A DNA stretch of 35,446 bases from assembly GCA_030753015.1 (NCBI GenBank), contig JASMDC010000037.1, positions 1 through 35,446 on the forward strand, written 5' to 3'. Source of the DNA: Candidatus Undinarchaeales archaeon (GTDB lineage Archaea > SpSt-1190 > JASMDC01). The position numbers and the translations under genes were made by a program. The notes below the pieces were generated by a model, which searched no databases, had not been told where the DNA came from, and saw nothing but the letters and a program-made list of their open reading frames with translations. Each line of letters begins with the position of its first letter. Position 1 is the stretch's first letter. Positions 31,352-35,446 of this stretch are shown one piece after another.

Positions 31352-31876
31352 TCATCCCTTCTTCATGATGAGGATCCCGTCCTGGAACACGCGCTTGTCC
31401 CGCGAGTTGTTCCATGCGCTCATCCTCTCGATGTTCGCGGCCGTCTGGCCGACATGCTCTTTGTCGATGCCCTCGACGTGGACCTCGTCCTTCTTGACGT
31501 TGACTTTGGTCGTTCCGATGATATTGCATCGGCGCGGGTGGCGCTCGCCAAGCAGGTTCTCCACGAAGACCTGTTTTCCCTTGACCTTCACGGTCATGGG
31601 GAAGTGGGTCTGGACCATCTTGAGTATGTAATGGAAGCCTTCGGTCGAACCCTTCACCAGGTTGGTGATGTGGGCTGCAAAGGTACCCACCATGGCGTGG
31701 GGTCCCGCGTGGGTCCCGGAGGTGGATACGACGAAACGGTCGTCCTTCAGCTCGATTTCGACCTTTCGATGGAACAGTTCCCTGCTCACCTCGCCCTTGG
31801 GTCCCTTGACCGTTATCTTCCGACCCTCAAGGCGTGCCTCGACGCCTTCCGGGATCGGTATTTCTCTGGTGATCAT
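31352..31876 (-). CDS. rpl6: Ribosomal protein uL6
   Basis: The 174-residue protein is uL6: ITREIPIPEGVEARLEGRKI, TVKGPKGEVSRELFH, and the C-terminal motif HVGQTAANIERMSAWNNSRD near the factor-binding site. ATG 31876 has AGGAGGTC about 5 nt upstream; the longer frame to 31921 overlaps the uS8 gene and lacks family similarity. Confidence 0.95.
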   Translation of the reverse strand: MITREIPIPEGVEARLEGRKITVKGPKGEVSRELFHRKVEIELKDDRFVVSTSGTHAGPHAMVGTFAAHITNLVKGSTEGFHYILKMVQTHFPMTVKVKGKQVFVENLLGERHPRRCNIIGTTKVNVKKDEVHVEGIDKEHVGQTAANIERMSAWNNSRDKRVFQDGILIMKKG

Positions 31877-31889
31877 GGTCAAGACCTCC

Positions 31890-32282
31890 TTAGTACACGT
31901 ACGCCAGAAGCGTACCACCAACCTTCGACTTCCGGGCTTTCTCGTGATTGACGACCCCTTTCGAGGTCGTGAGGATGAGCATGCCGAGGTTCTTAGCGGG
32001 CAGGAACCTGCGCTCCCATTTCTCGAACTCGTCCACCTTCACCGAGTGACGAGGCTTGATCGCCTTACAGTAGGATATCTTGCCTCCCAGCTTGATGCGG
32101 TACACCCCGCCAACTCCGTTATCGATGACCTCGAAGTCTCCGATGTACCCGGCCTTCTGCATCACGCGAAGAACACCGGTGGTCATCTTTGAAGCCGGTC
32201 GGACCACGCACTCGGTCTTACCGATGCGCTCGTGGTTGTAGATGGTCGACAGGGCGACTGCGAGCGTGTCGTTGAGTGTCAT
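31890..32282 (-). CDS. rps8: Ribosomal protein uS8
   Basis: The 130-residue protein is uS8: [35 protein letters not shown], and the C-terminal [20 protein letters not shown]. Length is normal for archaea. The ATG is 12 nt after the uS14 stop. Confidence 0.95.
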   Translation of the reverse strand: MTLNDTLAVALSTIYNHERIGKTECVVRPASKMTTGVLRVMQKAGYIGDFEVIDNGVGGVYRIKLGGKISYCKAIKPRHSVKVDEFEKWERRFLPAKNLGMLILTTSKGVVNHEKARKSKVGGTLLAYVY

Positions 32283-32294
32283 ATCATCATCCTC

Positions 32295-32459
32295 CTATTC
32301 ATACTTCCTGAAGCCTAGCTCCTTTGCGACCTCGCGGAAGCACTGACGACAGATCATGAGCTCGTACTTGAGGATGAGGGCCCCATGGCGCCCGCAGCGC
32401 CGACAGGAACGGGACCCACGCCCACATGTTCTCTTATTGGGCTTGTTCGCCTTAGCCAT
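32295..32459 (-). CDS. rps14: Ribosomal protein uS14, zinc-binding form
   Basis: This short gene encodes 54 residues: [20 protein letters not shown], then [20 protein letters not shown] and [14 protein letters not shown]. Two CxxC pairs (C19-x2-C22, C37-x2-C40) are as expected for zinc-binding archaeal uS14. ATG at 32459 lies 1 nt after the uL5 stop; the stop is TAG at 32295-32297. It fits exactly into the gap between uL5 and uS8. Confidence 0.95.
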   Translation of the reverse strand: MAKANKPNKRTCGRGSRSCRRCGRHGALILKYELMICRQCFREVAKELGFRKYE

Positions 32460-32460
32460 G

Positions 32461-33219
32461 TCAGTTCACCTCCACCTTGAACCGCTCCTTCATGAATGCG
32501 ATGCCTTCCTCTTGGGTGAGCAAGTGCTTCTCGGAGACGCGGTTCTTGTGGAACCGCCGCGCCTTGACCCTGTACCCGGGGCGAGCGATCGAAACACAGA
32601 CGTCCATCCCGAACACACCGACCTTAGGATCGTACTTGAAATCAGGGATGTCCAACGACTCCCTGATACCGAAGGAAAGGTTCCCATGGTTGTCGAAGTT
32701 ACGCGCCTTGAGCTTGTTCTCGAGGGCCCCGAGCGCCTGCACGAGCAGGGCCTCAGCGGCCTTGTGCCTGATCGTGACCTTCGCGCCCACGACCTGACCG
32801 GGCCTGATGCCCCAGGTCGGGATACGCTTGATCGTGCTCGTCTTGACAGGTTGCTGTCCTGTGAGCTGTTCGAGGAGCTGGATCGCGCGCTCGAGCAGGT
32901 CGTGCTCGGCACCGATGCCGATGTTGAAGGTTATCTTGTCGATATAGGGCTGTCGCATGGGATTCTTCCCCGGAGGCAGCTTAACCTTCTTCTTGACCGG
33001 GGCCTTGGTGGCGGCCTTCTTCGCGGTCTTCCCAGCGGTCTTGGCAGGGGCCTTCTTTGGCACGACCTTCTTGACCACAGCATTCTCCGGTTCGGCCTTC
33101 TTCGGCACGACCTTCTTGACCACAGCCTTCTCCGGCTCGGCCTTCTTCGCGGTCTTCCCAGCGGTCTTGGCAGGGACCTTCTTCGGCACGGCCTTCTTCG
33201 CGGTCTTCTTTTCTGCCAT
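32461..33219 (-). CDS. rpl5: Ribosomal protein uL5 with a long Lys/Ala/Pro-rich N-terminal extension
   Basis: Residues of about 85-252 are a normal archaeal uL5, which holds 5S r[57 protein letters not shown] and [17 protein letters not shown]. In front are about 85 extra residues of almost only Lys, Ala, Pro, Val and Glu, built from repeats ([15 protein letters not shown] and [15 protein letters not shown], flanked by [11 protein letters not shown] on both sides). This resembles histone H1-type tails and would be disordered and strongly basic. ATG 33219 lies 1 nt after the eS4 stop, and no internal ATG just before the uL5 core has a better context, so the extension is probably translated. 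Confidence 0.92.
   Translation of the reverse strand: MAEKKTAKKAVPKKVPAKTAGKTAKKAEPEKAVVKKVVPKKAEPENAVVKKVVPKKAPAKTAGKTAKKAATKAPVKKKVKLPPGKNPMRQPYIDKITFNIGIGAEHDLLERAIQLLEQLTGQQPVKTSTIKRIPTWGIRPGQVVGAKVTIRHKAAEALLVQALGALENKLKARNFDNHGNLSFGIRESLDIPDFKYDPKVGVFGMDVCVSIARPGYRVKARRFHKNRVSEKHLLTQEEGIAFMKERFKVEVN
33013..33175 (-). repeat. Nested repeats in the uL5 extension
   Basis: A 37-bp sequence is repeated exactly at 33013-33049 and 33139-33175. Between them a 45-bp unit occurs twice (a 23-bp core at 33059-33081 and 33104-33126 is identical), giving an A-B-B-A layout. All copies are in frame. Confidence 0.85.
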
Positions 33220-33220
33220 A

Positions 33221-33925
33221 TTAACCACCCAGGTTGATGACCGGCTCCTCAACGCCCACGGGCATGACATAGTCGAGGATGGTCTCGAACCGGACCTTTC
33301 CCGCCAAGACTGCCACGTTGGGCTTCATGACCTTGTGACGGACATCCAGCAGCTTGACTACCTGACCCACGTGTGAGCCACCGGTCACAAGGATGAGGTT
33401 ACCCTCCTTGAGCGGGATATGTTCTGCGATCTTTTGACCGGGAATCTCCAGGAGAACGGAGTCGCCCACATGATAGGCCGAGCCGTCCTTTACGATGATG
33501 TTCCGGCCATCGTGGAGCTCAAGCTGGATCTTACCGCCCTTGACGGTACGCTTACCGTTGATTCGGCACAGCTTCCGCTTCGCGTCCTTCCCCTCGATGG
33601 GCACGAACTCGAGCCCCTTCTTGGAGGTGACGAGACGGAAGTTCTGCTTGAGCTTGGGGACGGAGAGGATGTCCATAGGCCCTACAGGGAAGCCGCTCGC
33701 TTTGACCTTCCGGCCGTCGACCACGACGTCACCCTGGTTTAGAACGAAGGACGCCTCGCGGGCGCTCTTCACGAGACCGAGGGTGTCGCAGATGGCGACC
33801 TTGACCGGAACACTTGTTGCGATGGAGTGGGCTCCCGGGGTTGGGCGGACGATGTATGTTCTCTCCTTCGTCCTGATGTTCCAGAATCCGGGTGCAGCAT
33901 ACCTCTTGAGGTGATTTCGTACCAT
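33221..33925 (-). CDS. rps4e: Ribosomal protein eS4
   Basis: The 234-residue protein is eS4: HLKRYAAPGFWNI, an S4 RNA-binding domain (EASFVLNQGDVVVDGRKVKA), and a C-terminal KOW segment (EGNLILVTGGSHVGQVVKLLD). Length is typical of archaea. The ATG is 1 nt after the uL24 stop. Confidence 0.95.
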   Translation of the reverse strand: MVRNHLKRYAAPGFWNIRTKERTYIVRPTPGAHSIATSVPVKVAICDTLGLVKSAREASFVLNQGDVVVDGRKVKASGFPVGPMDILSVPKLKQNFRLVTSKKGLEFVPIEGKDAKRKLCRINGKRTVKGGKIQLELHDGRNIIVKDGSAYHVGDSVLLEIPGQKIAEHIPLKEGNLILVTGGSHVGQVVKLLDVRHKVMKPNVAVLAGKVRFETILDYVMPVGVEEPVINLGG

Positions 33926-33926
33926 A

Positions 33927-34286
33927 CTATTCGCCTCCTATGGCCTTCTGGCGGGTGCGGTCCTTGATGTCCAGATCGGTGATGAGGACGTTGGACGGGT
34001 GGATGGGGTATGCCCGCTTCGTGCCGTCAGCGCGCTCGCGCTGGATGCCCTCAACAAATATCTTGAAGGTCTTCCGGTCCACACGCTCCACCTTGCCTTT
34101 TGTGCCCTTGAACTCGCCGCGCACGATCTTGACCGTGTCGCCAACGCGGACGGTCACCGAGCGGCGGTTGAACTCACCGCTCAGCTTCTCGTTGAGGTGG
34201 GCGGCCATGCACTTGCCTCTCTGGTGGATCGGCTTCGTGAAGTGCCGCTTCCTCTGTTTTCTTGGTAGACGTGACGATGCGACCAT
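33927..34286 (-). CDS. rpl24: Ribosomal protein uL24
   Basis: The 119-residue protein is uL24, an assembly initiator that binds 23S rRNA. It has the archaeal N-terminus (SSRLPRKQRKRHFTKPIHQR), a KOW motif (VRVGDTVKIVRGEFKGTKGK), and IHPSNVLITDLDIKD. It starts 1 nt after the uL14 stop. Confidence 0.95.
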   Translation of the reverse strand: MVASSRLPRKQRKRHFTKPIHQRGKCMAAHLNEKLSGEFNRRSVTVRVGDTVKIVRGEFKGTKGKVERVDRKTFKIFVEGIQRERADGTKRAYPIHPSNVLITDLDIKDRTRQKAIGGE

Positions 34287-34287
34287 T

Positions 34288-34713
34288 TCAGACCACCATC
34301 CTTGCGATCTTTCCTAGACCTGGCCAACGCTCCACGGGCTCGCGGGCGATGACGCTCTTGATCTCTGAGCCGCGGGGGTCGCCCTGATCGTTGACGACCA
34401 CAGCAGCATTTGTCTCGAACCTGACGTGCATGCCTGACGGACGCGCGAACTCCTTGCGCGTGCGTACCACGATGGCTCGCACGACCTCGTTGCGCATCTC
34501 AGGCGTACCCTTGACCACTCTAGCGACGACCATGTCGCCGATCATGGCCGTGGGCATCCGGCCGTGCGTGCCCTGGATACCGGGCACGGTGATGATCTCG
34601 ATGATTTTGGCCCCAGTGTTATCGATGACGGGCAGCCGGGCTCCGGGTGGGAGACACCTGACGTAACCCTTGGTGGGCGCCCTCTTCTTTGCTAGCTTTA
34701 CCCTTCGGACCAT
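34288..34713 (-). CDS. rpl14: Ribosomal protein uL14
   Basis: The 141-residue protein is uL14: GARLPVIDNTGAKIIEIITV, GDMVVARVVKGTPEMRN, and a C-terminal REPVERWPGLGKIARMVV. The ATG at 34713 was chosen because the family N-terminus starts there and GGTTGAT precedes it; the longer frame to 34773 overlaps uS17. Confidence 0.95.
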   Translation of the reverse strand: MVRRVKLAKKRAPTKGYVRCLPPGARLPVIDNTGAKIIEIITVPGIQGTHGRMPTAMIGDMVVARVVKGTPEMRNEVVRAIVVRTRKEFARPSGMHVRFETNAAVVVNDQGDPRGSEIKSVIAREPVERWPGLGKIARMVV

Positions 34714-34718
34714 GGTAA

Positions 34719-35006
34719 TCAACCGAGTTTCTCGATGACGACGAAGTACTTGCTCTTGCTGAGCGGTCTGCACTCAGCGATGCGGACAACATCGCCCTTC
34801 TTTGCCCCGATACAGGGCGGATTGTGGGCGGCCACTCGTGTGGAGCGCTTCGTGAACCGCTCGAACTTGGGGTAGTAGCGGTTGAAGCCCCAGTGGACGA
34901 TGACCGTCCCGTGCATTTTGTCCGACACCACGGTCCCGACGTGGGTCGAGCCCCGCGTTGAGAGGGTTCCGTGCTGCGGGCAGCGAGGATCGTTACATTC
35001 TACCAT
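34719..35006 (-). CDS. rps17: Ribosomal protein uS17
   Basis: The 95-residue protein is uS17 with the archaeal N-terminus CNDPRCPQHG, then HVGTVVSDKMHGTVIVHWGF and the OB-fold strand GDVVRIAECRPLSKSKYFVV. ATG 35006 overlaps the end of the Rnp1 gene by 14 nt. Confidence 0.95.
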   Translation of the reverse strand: MVECNDPRCPQHGTLSTRGSTHVGTVVSDKMHGTVIVHWGFNRYYPKFERFTKRSTRVAAHNPPCIGAKKGDVVRIAECRPLSKSKYFVVIEKLG

Positions 35007-35292
35007 GGTCACACCCCATCTTCTTTCCTAACTTCTTAATCCGGTCCTCGGGCCGTGCTACGAGCACCGCGCCCTCCACCTCAACGCGCTCTCCCTGGGG
35101 GAGGGTGAAGTGGAACGCGCACTCGTCCTTGGCAACGGACCGTCGACCATCGGTCGTTTCTATGATGAGCATGTTCCGCGACTCATCGACCACCGTACCG
35201 GTGAGGCCGACCTTGGAGTCGTCGGTCGAACGGGCCACCGCGATCGGGAGTCCGATGAGCTCATGGCACACCAAGTCTCGTGGCGTTATCAT
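34993..35292 (-). CDS. rnp1: RNase P protein component 1 (Rnp1/Rpp29)
   Basis: The 99-residue protein is Rnp1, the Rpp29 homologue, a Sm-like barrel subunit of RNase P that helps mature tRNA 5' ends. It shows HELIGLPIAVARSTDDSKVG, TGTVVDESRNMLIIETTDGR and a basic C-terminus. The ATG overlaps the stop codon of the preceding gene (ATGA). Its place between uL29 and uS17 is standard in archaea. Confidence 0.93.
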   Translation of the reverse strand: MITPRDLVCHELIGLPIAVARSTDDSKVGLTGTVVDESRNMLIIETTDGRRSVAKDECAFHFTLPQGERVEVEGAVLVARPEDRIKKLGKKMGCDHGRM

Positions 35293-35446
35293 TTCTTCGC
35301 CTCCTTGGTAGCCACCTTCTTGGCGGGCGCCTTCTTAGCCGCTTCCTTCTTTGGCTCGGCCTTCTTGGTGGGCGCCTTCTTAGCCGCTTCCTTCTTTGGC
35401 TCGGCCTTCTTGGTGGGCGCCTTCTTAGCCGCTTCCTTCTTTGGCT
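35289..35446 (-). CDS. Lys/Ala-rich C-terminal tail of a uL29- or uS3-type ribosomal protein (partial)
   Basis: Only the last 52 codons are in the window. They consist of a repeated 15-residue unit (KKAEPKKEAAKKAPT) and end VATKEAKK. The globular part lies beyond the right edge, so the protein cannot be identified directly. From the usual archaeal order (uS3, uL29, then sometimes a SUI1-like protein, Rnp1, uS17) it is most likely uL29 or uS3 with a tail. The unit resembles the repeats in the uL5 extension. Confidence 0.5.
   Translation of the reverse strand, partial: PKKEAAKKAPTKKAEPKKEAAKKAPTKKAEPKKEAAKKAPAKKVATKEAKK
35331..35446 (-). repeat. 45-bp in-frame tandem repeat
   Basis: Two full units (35331-35375, 35376-35420) and part of a third (35421-35446) are identical base for base as far as visible and encode the Lys/Ala/Pro-rich tail. 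Confidence 0.9.

Overview
The window looks archaeal, and most like a Thermoplasmatota relative (possibly Methanomassiliicoccales, inferred without any database search). Evidence: a TATA-binding protein gene; an archaeal/eukaryotic-type ribosomal protein cluster (eS4, eL32, eL19, eL34, eL14, RNase P subunit Rnp1, Cbf5, SecY, EMC3-like DUF106); a PAS-DUF835-winged-helix regulator; and many genes whose TATA box lies about 25 nt before a transcription start that almost coincides with the start codon. The DNA is GC-rich apart from a few AT-rich intergenic patches. No rRNA, tRNA or CRISPR array is seen.

Left part (1-9.4 kb). An IS1634/IS4-type transposase occupies the left edge and appears to have cut a DUF4143-type AAA ATPase gene, of which a 43-codon N-terminal stub remains. 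A fragment of another AT-rich gene lies beside it. Next, on the minus strand, is a two-gene MoxR/VWA system: a CbbQ/NorQ-like AAA+ ATPase and a 1560-residue partner with long helical repeats, a HExxH-like site, an acidic linker and a C-terminal VWA domain. A divergent ATP-grasp enzyme shares its promoter region, which holds a perfect 21-bp palindrome.

Middle (9.4-23.2 kb). A six-PAS, DUF835, winged-helix regulator is bracketed by two copies of a 28-bp TGAAA motif array. TBP follows, with two TATA boxes of its own, then a PPC/DUF296 protein and a DUF123 GIY-YIG nuclease. Next are a promoter-plus-hairpins region (candidate small RNA), a Pro/Met/Gly-repeat coiled-coil protein, a membrane protein and a GH130-type glycoside phosphorylase. 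A toxin-antitoxin-like pair lies between two 19-bp direct repeats. It is followed by an XPD/Rad3-like iron-sulfur helicase, and by two paralogous alpha/beta hydrolases enclosing an unrecognised protein that resembles a TIM barrel.

Right part (23.2-35.4 kb). One long minus-strand run reads, in transcription order: Lys/Ala-rich tail of an uL29- or uS3-like protein, Rnp1, uS17, uL14, uL24, eS4, uL5, uS14, uS8, uL6, eL32, eL19, uL18, uS5, uL30, uL15, SecY, DUF106/EMC3-like, eL34, eL14, Cbf5, an NSUN-type RNA m5C methyltransferase and a small PUA-like protein. Genes overlap or lie within about 30 nt of each other, so this is probably one superoperon joining ribosome assembly, rRNA modification and membrane insertion. 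Adenylate and cytidylate kinase genes, common in this part of archaeal clusters, are absent here. uL5 and the first protein carry related Lys/Ala/Pro 15-residue repeats, which is unusual.
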